Shown one piece after another: positions 27,701 to 36,158 of a DNA stretch of 64,000 bases. The position numbers and the translations under genes are program-made. Source of the stretch: Allosaccharopolyspora coralli (GTDB taxonomy: Bacteria > Actinomycetota > Actinomycetes > Mycobacteriales > Pseudonocardiaceae). The notes below the pieces were generated by a model, which saw nothing but the letters and a program-made list of their open reading frames with translations, made no database searches and was not told where the DNA came from. Location of the stretch: assembly GCF_009664835.1 (NCBI RefSeq), contig NZ_CP045929.1:2852001-2916000 (forward strand). The letters are read 5' to 3'. Each line of letters begins with the position of its first letter. Within the stretch, counting starts at the first letter, position 1.

Positions 27701-30700
27701 TTGACAGCCGCTGCCTGCTGCATCAGGTCGGTAGCGGCCGAGCAGACGGTCATGGCGTCCGTGAGCAGCTGGTACACCGTCTGCTCATCGATCCGAACGT
27801 CGCCGTGAGCGTAGGGCTGGAGGCGTTCGGCGACAGCGCGAAGCTTCTTCTTCCGACGCCACATCGACCGCCGCGCCGCGTCCGCCTCGGCATGCCAGCC
27901 GGCCAGTTCCGCGTGCTCGAACACCTCGGGACGCAACGCCGTGAGAATCTCCTGGTGCTGCTCACGGAACTGACCGAGCGCCTGGTGGAAGGCGGCAAAT
28001 GCCGCGTCCCACCCGGACTGCAGTGTGGAGGTAGTGGCAGACTCGTCGACCCGGTAGCCGGTCGTGGCGATCCGGGCGGCTTCCAACGTCGCGCCGAGCT
28101 CTCCCGGACCCTGCAGCGCGGCAACGGCGGCTCGCAGCGGCTCGGGCAACCGCTGCCAGAGCGCACGGACCCGCTCCAGCTCGTCCACGGCGGCGCGGCA
28201 CTGGTCGGACTCCAGGGATGTTGCCGACCGCAGGCCGCTGAGCCGCCACGGATGCTGCGGGCGCACCCGCGCCGATTCCAACACGGTCGGAAGCTCGCGC
28301 GCCGCGTTCGCGACCGCTTCGCGCTGCTCTTCGGGCAGCGAGAAGTACGAGGGCGCAACCTCGGCGGTCGGCCCGACGCCGTGGGCGAGCACCGCTTCGT
28401 AAGCTGACCAGGCGGAAAACCCCGCCGCGTTGGTCTCGTGGATGCGTTCTGGGTGGCGCCGCAACGTCTCCAACCGCTTGCGGTAAGCCGTCTCGGCAGC
28501 CGTCCACCCGTGCCGATCAGGCGTGACCTCGTGATGCAGAGCGTCCTTGAGCTGCTGGCGAATGTTGGGCAGAGACTGTTTCCTGCCGTGCAGGTCGAGG
28601 CAGAAATGGTCGAACCCGATCGCGCCAAGACGGCGTTTGACCACATCGAGCGCGGCTTGTTTCTCCGCGACGAACAGGACCTTCTTGCCGGAGGCGATGG
28701 TGTGGGCGATCAGGTTCGTGATCGTTTGCGACTTGCCGGTCCCCGGCGGGCCTTCGAGCACGAACGACCGGCCCTGTGCCGCCATGGCGACGGCCTTCAT
28801 CTGCGAACCGTCGGCGGCGATCGGCAGGTGCAGCGCCGACTCGTCCACCTCGACGTAGCCGGTGTCCTGTGGATCCTCGAACCGGTCTCCGGCCTTGGTC
28901 ACGAGATGTCGCACGACCGGGTTGCTCGTGACGGTCTCCCAGTGGTTGGTCAGATCGCGCCACATCTGAAACGTGGAGAACTGGAGCAACCGCAGGCTCG
29001 CACTCGACTCGATCCGGTAGTGCAAGTTGTTCTCGACGAGACTTTGCCTGATCTTGGCGAGAGTCCTGACGATGTCGATACCGGACTCGTCGGTGACCGG
29101 CTTGTCCAACTCCGGGATCCGCAGCCCGTGGTGCACCCGCAACCATTCGATCAGGCAGTAGTTCGGGGTGGCGATCTCGTCGCCGTCAGCGACGATCGAG
29201 TAAGCCTTGTGCCCGGAGCCGCCTTCCAGCCGCACCGGCAACAGGAACAACGGAGCCCGCGCCTCTCCCGTTCGGGAGGGGTGCACGAGTGCGCCCAGCG
29301 TCAGGTAGAGATAGTTCCCACCCGTTTCCTGCAACATCGTCCGTGCCTCACGCTGCAGCGTGCGCAGCCGGGTGACGTAGCGCTCCTCAGTGACGTTGCC
29401 GTAGACGCGGTGATCGGTGGTCAACTCGTCCGCGAGGACCGCGTCGTCCAGTTCCTGGGCGCGGTGGATCCCCGCGAGCTTGTGGACACCGCTGATCGTG
29501 TCCTGGGCCACGACGGTGATCGGTGTGTGCTCGTGGACGAGATCGTCGAGTTTCGGCAACGCCTCCGCCGGCGTGTGCAGATCCAGGCCCTTGCCCCGGG
29601 TCGGCAGTTTGAGAAGCGGGTTGCGCAGGCTCAGGTCAAGCAGGCTGTTGCGCCACTGCCCCACCCGGGCCGGTGCCCCGTCGTCAACGAGTTCGACCGC
29701 CGGCTCGTCGTCGGTGTTCGTATCGGTATCCAACGGCACGAATCCGGCCAGCTGGTGCGGCAGATTGATCCGCGGAGTCGTCTGGTCATCAATGTCCCCC
29801 GAACCCTGCGCCACCTCGCTCGGGCGGTCACCCGACGGCAGCGGTTTGATCCCGGAACGGTGCGCCAAGTGCACGTCCACCATCCCGCGCAACCCCGACG
29901 CACCGGCGTGCAAGTGTCCGAGCCCGACACTCACGGCGCGTTCGAAGTCCAGCGTGTTGCTTCCGCGCCCGACACCGGTCAGCTCCACCGGCACGACCAT
30001 CCCGGACTGGACGAGGTTCGCCACGTGGTTCGTGTCCAGCGACACCGCCTCCGGCAGACGGCTGTGTTGCCGGAAGAAGCCCGCGAACGCGTGCTCTGGC
30101 GTGAAGAAGATCAGCGGATGCAGGCCCGCCGCCTCCAGGCACGCGGCATAGGTAACCGACAGGTCGATGCAGTTGCCGAGCCGCTCGGCGAGCACCCCCG
30201 CCGTCGTACGCACCTTCTGGCCCGTGTCCTCGAACGAAGCGGGCATCGTGACATAAGTGATCGACTCGGCTCGCAGTGCCTCGTAGATCGCTCCGGCGAT
30301 CAGAACAACACGCTCGGAACCGGACTGGTACCCGTCAAGGCTGCCCGTTCCGGTCTGCCGCTCCAGCAGCTGCGCCGCTTGGCGCAGGACATGCGACACC
30401 GACGACGTGTTCGGCTGTACGAACGCCGCGATCAAGTCGTAGACGGCGGGCGCATTGAACCACTCGTTGTGCGCAAGGACCTCCGACGGCACCACGAGAT
30501 TCGCCAGCGTGTCCGCACCGTGCGCGACCGTGACGCGGTACTGGACCGGGAACGCTTCGTCTGTGTGCGCGAACGTGGCGGTTTCGCACGTGAAGCCGGT
30601 GAAGGTATCGAACCGCAACTCTCGTCCACCGGCGACGCCGGGAACTCTTCGTACCCAAGGACCGGCCAGCAGTCCCTGCGGACCGGACAGTTCCACCGTC

Positions 30701-30867
30701 ACCTCGAGGTCACGCAACTCATCGACGGTGAGGTTCTCCACCACAAGCCGGCGAACGAGCGGCACCCTGTTGTGCGCGAGCGCGTAGTTCAACGCGGGCG
30801 GTACCTGCACACCCAGCCGCAGCTGATCGTCGGAGTGTTCGGACTCGGAGAACAGCACGCGACTCAA
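24760..30867 (-). CDS. Giant DUF4011-type SF1 helicase with Vsr/MTES_1575-like nuclease and DUF3320 end
   Basis: A 2035-residue multidomain protein. An N-terminal region includes a transglutaminase-like fold (Cys233 in GNCIDLSVTYAACLEAAGL, then PEHAFAGFF and DTNH). DUF4011 follows (WRNSLLDLSLRNPLLKL). The superfamily 1 helicase has Walker A EGPPGTGKSQ (Lys712), DEASQ, GDSKQMPP, QGDERDVVLFS and NVAITRARTQVI. After it comes a PD-(D/E)XK/Vsr-like segment (EEIANSLRSRGYEVAPRYGLSHFTVDLAARD) and a DUF3320-like C-terminus. Related COG1112 helicase-nuclease proteins occur in defence islands; an antiphage role here is inference. The start is TTG 30867 with GGGAGG upstream. It lies between a tRNA and an IS element. 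Confidence 0.85.
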   Translation of the reverse strand: MSRVLFSESEHSDDQLRLGVQVPPALNYALAHNRVPLVRRLVVENLTVDELRDLEVTVELSGPQGLLAGPWVRRVPGVAGGRELRFDTFTGFTCETATFAHTDEAFPVQYRVTVAHGADTLANLVVPSEVLAHNEWFNAPAVYDLIAAFVQPNTSSVSHVLRQAAQLLERQTGTGSLDGYQSGSERVVLIAGAIYEALRAESITYVTMPASFEDTGQKVRTTAGVLAERLGNCIDLSVTYAACLEAAGLHPLIFFTPEHAFAGFFRQHSRLPEAVSLDTNHVANLVQSGMVVPVELTGVGRGSNTLDFERAVSVGLGHLHAGASGLRGMVDVHLAHRSGIKPLPSGDRPSEVAQGSGDIDDQTTPRINLPHQLAGFVPLDTDTNTDDEPAVELVDDGAPARVGQWRNSLLDLSLRNPLLKLPTRGKGLDLHTPAEALPKLDDLVHEHTPITVVAQDTISGVHKLAGIHRAQELDDAVLADELTTDHRVYGNVTEERYVTRLRTLQREARTMLQETGGNYLYLTLGALVHPSRTGEARAPLFLLPVRLEGGSGHKAYSIVADGDEIATPNYCLIEWLRVHHGLRIPELDKPVTDESGIDIVRTLAKIRQSLVENNLHYRIESSASLRLLQFSTFQMWRDLTNHWETVTSNPVVRHLVTKAGDRFEDPQDTGYVEVDESALHLPIAADGSQMKAVAMAAQGRSFVLEGPPGTGKSQTITNLIAHTIASGKKVLFVAEKQAALDVVKRRLGAIGFDHFCLDLHGRKQSLPNIRQQLKDALHHEVTPDRHGWTAAETAYRKRLETLRRHPERIHETNAAGFSAWSAYEAVLAHGVGPTAEVAPSYFSLPEEQREAVANAARELPTVLESARVRPQHPWRLSGLRSATSLESDQCRAAVDELERVRALWQRLPEPLRAAVAALQGPGELGATLEAARIATTGYRVDESATTSTLQSGWDAAFAAFHQALGQFREQHQEILTALRPEVFEHAELAGWHAEADAARRSMWRRKKKLRAVAERLQPYAHGDVRIDEQTVYQLLTDAMTVCSAATDLMQQAAAVKGLQLPPQWRPAHAHAVRTVETAHHYALVWRNLSVNQPDLARVYAALAAGLPVNDLNAIVQAWRTWLALLATTRTEFDRWTNGRAWTAAWERDGAAWTEEVHARGLTGPHRWGAVLIQLDVMEAAGLSTFARQLLDADIEAREAEEAFQRGVATAALSERLSDTNLDLFDGPAHTHEVQEYLTATRRLRANVPEWLAGKLIEQRPRVSTDKSGRDGELVRQLERKRGGLSFRELLTRHSGTITGLMPCFLMSPASVANFLEPGSVEFDLVVFDEASQIRVAEAVGAMGRARSVVVVGDSKQMPPTSVMEVNRGDDDTAENSGEDVPVPEDMDSILSECVESGLPQVWLSWHYRSSDESLIAFSNTHYYENQLASLPSPGSGPRSGVSARRVAGVFDRGTRASRTNEIEAAAIVAEIRKILADSDTRERSIGVVTFNIQQRDLLLNLLEESDDPLVQAALAREDDEALFVKNLENVQGDERDVVLFSLAFSVDRATGKLPMNFGPLLREGGQRRLNVAITRARTQVILFSSFDPADLDLSRTKSLGVRHLREYLEMAFDGSRTDGEPLPQRRAHREPVIEEIANSLRSRGYEVAPRYGLSHFTVDLAARDAGSSSWQAAVLLDSPEWSRRPTVADRDAAPELLRSVMKWPAVVRVWLPQWINDRDRVLVEIDAAIAGAREPATGAPEQTLEEEASSEAVSRTPPSALPARTDDAPASAESGQSPPQTGILNEDGDERVAVGVADSVRTLATVAEAAPDIADGDHEPVGGTPGADSGSACAVPEPQRFTPYEPTRLGSQQDLNDVDRDPGVRRLLRSAFVEVVEVEGPIERDRLVKLILERFDFGKSHSSRVQSVLRYLPPSLVVRESPLGAFVWPARLDPVRWRGFRRSAAEDGERGRKLEEVAPEEIANAMRAALLKARRNIRSTDELHKETLVRLGFVPVRGEPRLTPHRRHILQRAESIGVADGRLAEAKYDRSPKSP

Positions 30868-31326
30868 ATGAACCTCCCAGAACGGTCACAGACACACCAG
30901 TGCCCACGATCGACGCGACAGACGACGGCCCCGTTCCTGGTGTGGCCAACGCAGCCCACAGCAACGATCGACAGCGACCACCCTGAGTATCGTCACCGGC
31001 ACCGGACGTGTAAGCAGCAGTTACCGACTCGTTGCATGACCGTGCGTCGGTCTTGTGCCGCACGAGCCTCCGGCTTCGGTACCACGGCGAAGGTCCGATC
31101 AATCCACGGTCAGTTGATCGACTCTACGACGCGGACCACAGGTTGCGACGATTGATAAACTGGAGACCGCGCTTTCTACCAGTGGGCCGGTTCCGGTCAA
31201 CGGGCGACGACGCCACCAACACCGCACCCGGCAAGCCCACTACCAGCGACAATCCATCCGCGAACCATGATTCACACGAACTCCGGCTGCCGCACTAGAA
31301 GCAACCGATGCCACGAGCGAGCTCCA
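30868..31326. other. Region between helicase gene and IS element, no gene seen
   Basis: About 460 bp upstream of the helicase gene. Small open frames show no family resemblance. It presumably contains the helicase promoter. Confidence 0.5.
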
Positions 31327-31370
31327 GTGAGGGGCCGGCCTGTTTTCGGACGGCTTGTTAGTGGGTTATT

Positions 31371-32273
31371 TTATGCCGCGTTCGCATGGTTGTAGTACTC
31401 GGCATGGGCTTCGTTCGGGGCCTTGTATCCGATAGCGGAATGGAGCCTGCGGTGATTGTATCGAAGCTCGATATAGGAAGCAATGTCAGCCTTGGCGTGG
31501 TCTTTGGTGAGGTAGGTAACTCGATGAACGCGTTCATTTTTCAGGGTGGCGAAGAAGGATTCGGCCATGGCGTTATCGAAGCATATCCCGGTGCGTCCGA
31601 CGGATTGTCGGATGCCGAGCGAGCGTAGCGTCATCGCGAAGTCGGCGGACGTGTAGTTGCTGCCCCTGTCTGAATGGAAAATCGCGCGGGCGGGAAGGGT
31701 GTGGTTGCGGGCAGCCATGTGGATCGCCTTCTCGATAAGTGGTGTGCGGTAGTGGTCGTCGATGGCCCATCCGACGACGGCTTTCGAATAACAGTCGATG
31801 ACCGTGGCCAGATACACCCATCCCTGTCCGGTCGGGATATAGGTGATGTCGCCAACCAATTTCTCGCCCGGCTCACGGGCGGTGAAGTCACGTTTGAGCA
31901 GGTCCGGCAGCACGTGCGTGCTCGCCTGGGTCAGGCTCGGGCGCCAGGGCCGAGGCTGGCAGGGGACGAGCTGCTGATCCCGCATGATGCTGCGCACGAG
32001 CTCCGGCGTGGCCGGCTCTCCGCAGCGGGCCAGCCACGCGTGGATGCGCCGGTGGCCGTAGGTGCCATCGGAGTCGTCGAAACACTTCTTGATCAACGTG
32101 CCCAGGTAGCGACGGCGCCGGTCGGTGTCCGACTCGGGTCGCGACAGCCAGTCGTAGAATCCAGATTTCGACACGTTGAGCCAGGCACACATGTTCTCCA
32201 CGGTGTAGCTCTTCACGCCGTGTTCGTCCGTGGTGTCCTTCTCTGCAGCGATGAACGCGTACCGCTGGCTCAC
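31371..32273 (-). CDS. IS3-family transposase OrfB (DDE integrase core)
   Basis: A 300-residue rve-type transposase with HTH_21 (YGHRRIHAWL) and the DDE residues in GDITYIPT, HSDRGSNYTSADF and ESFFATLKNE. It overlaps orfA by ATGA in the -1 frame, so an OrfAB fusion by -1 frameshift is expected; a GGGAAAAG run near the end of orfA is a possible slippery site. Confidence 0.93.
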   Translation of the reverse strand: MSQRYAFIAAEKDTTDEHGVKSYTVENMCAWLNVSKSGFYDWLSRPESDTDRRRRYLGTLIKKCFDDSDGTYGHRRIHAWLARCGEPATPELVRSIMRDQQLVPCQPRPWRPSLTQASTHVLPDLLKRDFTAREPGEKLVGDITYIPTGQGWVYLATVIDCYSKAVVGWAIDDHYRTPLIEKAIHMAARNHTLPARAIFHSDRGSNYTSADFAMTLRSLGIRQSVGRTGICFDNAMAESFFATLKNERVHRVTYLTKDHAKADIASYIELRYNHRRLHSAIGYKAPNEAHAEYYNHANAA

Positions 32274-32569
32274 CGATACTCGCTGGCAAAGAAGGCGGCT
32301 GCTTTTCCCAGAAATTCCGTCTTCATGCGCAGCTGACGATTCTCTTCTTCCAGCTCACGCAGTCGCGCACGCTCGGACACGCTCAACGACGGCTCCGGAG
32401 CATCGTGCGCGGCCTCGTACGCGTTCACCCAGTTCCGCAGGGTCTGCTGATTCAACCCGAGCTCGCGAGCAACCTCGGCCACCGTACGACCGGTCTCGGT
32501 CACCATCTTCGCCGCTTCATCCCGAAACTCGGGAGAATACGACCGACGCTTCGTTCCAGACACAGACAA
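32270..32569 (-). CDS. IS3-family transposase OrfA (HTH_Tnp_1)
   Basis: A 99-residue protein with an N-terminal HTH (YSPEFRDEAAKMVTETGRTVAEVARELG) and a C-terminal leucine-zipper-like region (LRELEEENRQLRMKTEFLGKAAAFF), the standard OrfA layout for DNA binding and multimerisation. Confidence 0.93.
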   Translation of the reverse strand: MSVSGTKRRSYSPEFRDEAAKMVTETGRTVAEVARELGLNQQTLRNWVNAYEAAHDAPEPSLSVSERARLRELEEENRQLRMKTEFLGKAAAFFASEYR

Positions 32570-32754
32570 CCTTCCCTCGAAGGAGCGATTTTAGTTGGCT
32601 GCCTGTCCGAAAACGCCACGGCCCTCTACAGTCGATCCACCAAGCCGGTGTTGCATCGGTTGAGTCCGGTGCCCTCTCCCAGACGCTTGATCCATCCCAC
32701 TACGCCGAGGTTGTCTCTGTAAGCAAGGCCAACGGAAACCGCAGCAGCCTCATG

Positions 32755-33921
32755 TCAGCTCTTCCTCTGCGACAGTGCGGCATTACTCAGAGCCACGTAG
32801 TAGTCGACGCCGGTGCGTAGGACGTCGTCGTTGAAGTCGTACTCCCGGCTGTGCAGTGGCATCCCACCACGGGCCGGGTCGGTGCCGTTGCCGAGGAAGG
32901 CGAAGCAACCGGGCACTGTCGAGGCGAGAACGCCGAAGTCCTCGCTGGCCATCGACGGAGCGCAGCGTGCGTTCACGCGCTCGGCCCCGACGGCTCCGAC
33001 GGCGGCATCGACGGCGACCGCGGTCGCCGCTGCGTCGTTGGTCGTCGGCGCGAATTCGTGGGTGTAGGTCACGATGCAACTCGCGCCGTGGGCGACAGCG
33101 ATGTGCTCGCACAGTTCCCGCATCCGATGCTCCAACAGTGTCTGCACGTCCGGGTCGAAGACCCGTGTGTCGCCACGGAGGACCACCTCATCGGGGATCG
33201 CATTCCGGGCGCCATCGGTGGTGACCTCGGTGCACGAGACCACGGCCGAGGAGTACGGGTCCACGTTGCGTCCCACGATGGTTTGCAGCGCCAGGACGAT
33301 CTCGGCGGAGACGACCAGCGGATCGATGACCATGTGGGGGCGGGCGGCGTGCCCGCCACGGCCGGTGATACGGATTTCGAAGTTGTCCTCACTGGCCATG
33401 ATTCCGCCGTCACGAGTGTGCAGTTCACCGGCGGGCAGTCCGGGCATGTTGTGCAGACCGTAGACCGCCTCGACGGGGAACCGGTCGAACAGCTTGTCGT
33501 CGATCATCGCCTGCGCGCCGCGGCCGTGTTCCTCGGCGGGCTGGAAGAAGAAGTACACGGCACCGTCGACGTCCCCGTGCGCGGCCAGTTCAGCTGCCGC
33601 ACCCAGCAGCATCGCCATGTGGCCGTCGTGGCCGCAGGCATGCATCACCCCTTCGTTGCGGGAGATGTGGGCGTGCCCACCGCGTTCCTGCAGCGGCAGG
33701 CCGTCCATGTCGGCACGGAAGCCGATCGCCCGATCGCTGCCGCCACCGCGTAGCGACCCCACGACGCCGGTGCCCCCGACGCCGATCTCGACTCGCAGAC
33801 CCAGGGCGCGAAGGACATCGGCGACATAGGCGGCGGTCGCATGCTCCGCGAACCCGGTCTCGGGCCGCTGATGAAGGTCGTGACGCCACCGGCGAAGCGT
33901 CGTATCCAGATCCTCGATCAT
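32755..33921 (-). CDS. M20-family metal-dependent amidohydrolase (hippurate-hydrolase type)
   Basis: A 388-residue M20D peptidase/amidohydrolase. Metal-binding segments are visible: FRADMDGLPL, MHACGHDGHMAML, QPAEEHGRGA and HSREYDFND; GRGGHAARPH belongs to the dimerisation lid. Such enzymes hydrolyse N-acyl amino acids or indole-amino-acid conjugates. ATG 33921 matches the family N-terminus (LRRWRHDLHQRPETGFAE); the upstream extension in the frame is not family-like. No operon partner is visible, and the substrate is unknown. Confidence 0.87.
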   Translation of the reverse strand: MIEDLDTTLRRWRHDLHQRPETGFAEHATAAYVADVLRALGLRVEIGVGGTGVVGSLRGGGSDRAIGFRADMDGLPLQERGGHAHISRNEGVMHACGHDGHMAMLLGAAAELAAHGDVDGAVYFFFQPAEEHGRGAQAMIDDKLFDRFPVEAVYGLHNMPGLPAGELHTRDGGIMASEDNFEIRITGRGGHAARPHMVIDPLVVSAEIVLALQTIVGRNVDPYSSAVVSCTEVTTDGARNAIPDEVVLRGDTRVFDPDVQTLLEHRMRELCEHIAVAHGASCIVTYTHEFAPTTNDAAATAVAVDAAVGAVGAERVNARCAPSMASEDFGVLASTVPGCFAFLGNGTDPARGGMPLHSREYDFNDDVLRTGVDYYVALSNAALSQRKS

Positions 33922-34097
33922 GCCGCGAGTCTGACCGAGCGGCAGGATCGTTGCTAGGCAGCAGGTGCGGAGCTCAGAACTGCCCGGCGCTGGCCAACGA
34001 ACCCGCACTGGTTCGGCGAACCTCGCCTTGCCGAACGCCGGGAACGCCGAACCGACACACCGAATGCGTCAGGAGTTCTCAGAGCTCGCCGGAGTGG

Positions 34098-34292
34098 TCA
34101 GTCCTGATCGGCGAAAATGCCCTCTATGCTGCAGTCGAAGGTGCGGGCGAGCCGGAATGCGACCTGCAGGCTGGGGTCGTACTTGCCCTGCTCGATCGAG
34201 TTGATCGTCTGCCTGGATACGCCGAGTTCGTCGCCCAACCGTTGCTGGCTCCACCCTCGCTCGGCCCGCAGCACTCGAAGCCGATTGCGCAT
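34098..34292 (-). CDS. Small XRE-family regulator (64 aa)
   Basis: A minimal Cro/C1 HTH protein (MRNRLRVLRAERGWSQQRLG..., ending CSIEGIFADQD), like the compact YozG-type regulators that pair with membrane proteins. Its ATG overlaps the stop of the upstream membrane-protein gene by one base (TGATG), so the two are coupled. Confidence 0.88.
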   Translation of the reverse strand: MRNRLRVLRAERGWSQQRLGDELGVSRQTINSIEQGKYDPSLQVAFRLARTFDCSIEGIFADQD

Positions 34293-34702
34293 CAGAGGTA
34301 CTTCTCGGAGCGTGCGCCGTGTGCGAGTGCCCAGCACACCGCCCCGGCGCCGACGATCATGTATCCGTCCGGCTGCGGAAGGTCCGCGATCGCCTGTATC
34401 AGCATGTAGGTGAAGGCGACCCCCATCAGGAGCCAAAAGGCGAGCCCCGAGCTTTCGACGTAGACGGTGCGCTCCACGCCTTCCTGACGCAGCACCGACC
34501 GGCCGATGACGGCGGCGACACTCAGGAAGCCAGCGATGGCGACGACGGCCAGGATCGCGCCGAGGAGGCGCGTAGGACCGGCGCCGAGCCACACCACCAC
34601 CACCACACCTGCCGCCACAATCCCGCTCGTCCACACTGCGCTACCGGCCCACACGGTGATCGTTTCGACGCGTGTCAGGTTCGAGACGTTGGCATTCGAC
34701 AT
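34292..34702 (-). CDS. Small four-TM membrane protein paired with the XRE regulator
   Basis: A 136-residue protein with four hydrophobic segments (WAGSAVWTSGIVAAGVVVVVW, LLGAILAVVAIAGFLSVAAVI, AFWLLMGVAFTYMLIQAI, MIVGAGAVCWALAHG), resembling DUF2178-like partners of small XRE regulators. It is the first gene of a two-gene operon. A longer open frame upstream is not used, because an AT-rich promoter-like stretch lies directly before ATG 34702. Confidence 0.75.
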   Translation of the reverse strand: MSNANVSNLTRVETITVWAGSAVWTSGIVAAGVVVVVWLGAGPTRLLGAILAVVAIAGFLSVAAVIGRSVLRQEGVERTVYVESSGLAFWLLMGVAFTYMLIQAIADLPQPDGYMIVGAGAVCWALAHGARSEKYL

Positions 34703-34705
34703 ACC

Positions 34706-34752
34706 CGAAAAAGTAAAGTCTACTTCCCATATTGTCAAACTCACTTTACAGT
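34706..34752. promoter_or_regulatory. AT-rich promoter/operator region of the XRE pair
   Basis: Directly upstream of the membrane-protein start, GTAAAGT and ACTTTAC form an inverted repeat about 23 bp apart, with AAGTAAAGTCTACTT inside. The AT-rich composition contrasts with the rest of the window. Autoregulation by the XRE protein is the obvious inference. Confidence 0.45.
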
Positions 34753-34792
34753 GCGAGTGATCAAGCGGTGCGCGCGCCGGTGCTCGGTAGAC

Positions 34793-34921
34793 AAAGTTGC
34801 GCTGGGAGCGCAGCGAGTGCGGCGCATTGACGAGGGCGATACGTGGTGGTGGGTGATGCGCGACCCGGCTGGCAACGCGTTCTGCCTGATCGCTGCGCAA
34901 GGTGCCGATCGGTCGCTGTGA
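34793..34921 (+). pseudogene. Remnant of a VOC (glyoxalase/bleomycin-resistance) protein
   Basis: The frame ending at 34921 reads LGAQRVRRIDEGDTWWWVMRDPAGNAFCLIAAQ, a clear C-terminal VOC-family signature (ends in DPxGNxFCL). Upstream in this frame the sequence is unrelated and overlaps the XRE operator region, so only about 43 codons of the gene survive. Confidence 0.7.
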
Positions 34922-34959
34922 TGGCGAGCCCTGCGTTCGCCGAGCGTGCTGTGCGGTCA

Positions 34960-35643
34960 CTACGTGGGCGCTCGGGCGGTCAGCAGCTGGGCGCCCTCGT
35001 CGTCGGTGACGAAGACGTCGGTGAGTCCCGCCTCGCGTGCGAGAGAGACGAGCTGCTCGTCGTCGTAGAAGTGACCGTGGCCGGCGACCGGTTCTGGTGC
35101 GGCGGCCGTGCCGCGCAGCGACGGTCCGGTCGTGTATACCGCCAGGCGCCCGTCCGCTGCGAGCACACGCGCGCACTCACGCAGCACTCCAACCGGGTCG
35201 TCGAAGAAAAAGAACACCACTGACAACGCCGCTGCGGTGAACGCCCCGTCTTCGAACGGCAACCGGTCGGCCTGCCCTCCGACGACCTCGGCACCGTTGG
35301 CGCGATCACGGGCGAGCGCGACCATGTCGGAGCTGTGGTCGATGCCGGTGGCCTGGGCGCCGGCATCGAGCGCGTCCCGCAACAACTGTCCGCCTCCGCA
35401 GCCGACGTCCAACAGTCGATCACCCGCCCCAAGGTCCAGCGCCCCCAGGATCGCTCGGCGCGCGAAGTCGTGCGTCGTTTCAGCCCCATAGACCGCGATT
35501 GCCTGCCCACCCGAAGGGCAGCGTGCTACTCGATCGATCAGCCAGCTGTCGAACTCCTCGTCCGGTCGGCCACTGGCGAGCCACGCCTGCAAGTCCTCGT
35601 CACCAAGTCCGAAGGTGTCCAACAAACTCAGATTTGCGCCCAT
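34960..35643 (-). CDS. SAM-dependent methyltransferase
   Basis: A 227-residue class I methyltransferase with motif I LLDVGCGGGQLLRD, GIDHSSDMV, and LPFEDGAFTAAALSVVFFFFDDPVGVLRECARVLAADGRL. ATG 35643 is preferred to GTG 35658; neither has a clear ribosome site. It stands alone; substrate unknown. Confidence 0.83.
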   Translation of the reverse strand: MGANLSLLDTFGLGDEDLQAWLASGRPDEEFDSWLIDRVARCPSGGQAIAVYGAETTHDFARRAILGALDLGAGDRLLDVGCGGGQLLRDALDAGAQATGIDHSSDMVALARDRANGAEVVGGQADRLPFEDGAFTAAALSVVFFFFDDPVGVLRECARVLAADGRLAVYTTGPSLRGTAAAPEPVAGHGHFYDDEQLVSLAREAGLTDVFVTDDEGAQLLTARAPT

Positions 35644-36158
35644 GGCGCGACCGTACACAGCGTCGAGGGGCGAGACATGTACGAGGAAGCACTGTCCATG
35701 GGGCCGGACGCGACAGACGCGGCCACTCGTGCGCTGGCGCCCGAGGTCGCGGCGAAGGGCCTGAAGTCGCGATGCGCCTCGATCATCTCGGCGGTGGGGT
35801 CGATGATCTCCTGATGCTCGCCGATGACGGGAGCAACAACAGCACCACCAACACCCAGCCGCTCATCTCTGCCCGTGCGAGATGGTTCTCGCCCTGCGAT
35901 CCACCGAGTGATCCACCATGGACGGTGGTTCGCGATGGAAGGTCCAGTGCTCGGTGTGAGGCGAGCCAGCTCCAGCGTCTCCGGTGCGGTCACGTTCTAC
36001 TCCAGGAACGACGGCCTACCGCCCAGGATCACACGTCGACCCGCGGCACATCGCCAGTTCCTTCCACTTCAAGGCGATCCGTGGAAACGCCCTCCCGCCG
36101 ACGACCTTGCGTGCGAGGATGCCTCGGCACGCATCCCGACTCTCAGGAGGCCACCCCC
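35644..36158. other. Gap with a coding-like but unrecognised minus-strand frame
   Basis: No gene is recognised. A minus-strand frame at 35628-35993 has GC-biased third positions in its later part (EHQEIIDPTAEMIEAHRDFRPFAATSG...), suggesting a small gene or remnant, but it runs into the methyltransferase start and matches no family I know. Confidence 0.25.

Larger units (their letters stand above)
31327..32630 (-). mobile_element. IS3-family insertion sequence, apparently complete
   Basis: An approximately 1.3-kb element with overlapping orfA and orfB on the minus strand. Imperfect terminal inverted repeats share GGGCCG and GTTTTCGGAC: left GTGAGGGGCCGGCCTGTTTT..., right (reverse complement) TGTAGAGGGCCGTGGCGTTTT.... 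About 20 of 26 end positions match. I could not see a target-site duplication, so the exact ends are uncertain by a few bases. Both frames are open, so it may still be active. Confidence 0.85.

Noticed and set aside
28438-31155. A 905-codon plus-strand open frame
   Set aside because: Antisense to the DUF4011 helicase, which has unmistakable domain motifs.
35628-35993. Minus-strand frame with coding-like third positions
   Set aside because: Overlaps the methyltransferase start and resembles no known family; kept only as a note on the gap.
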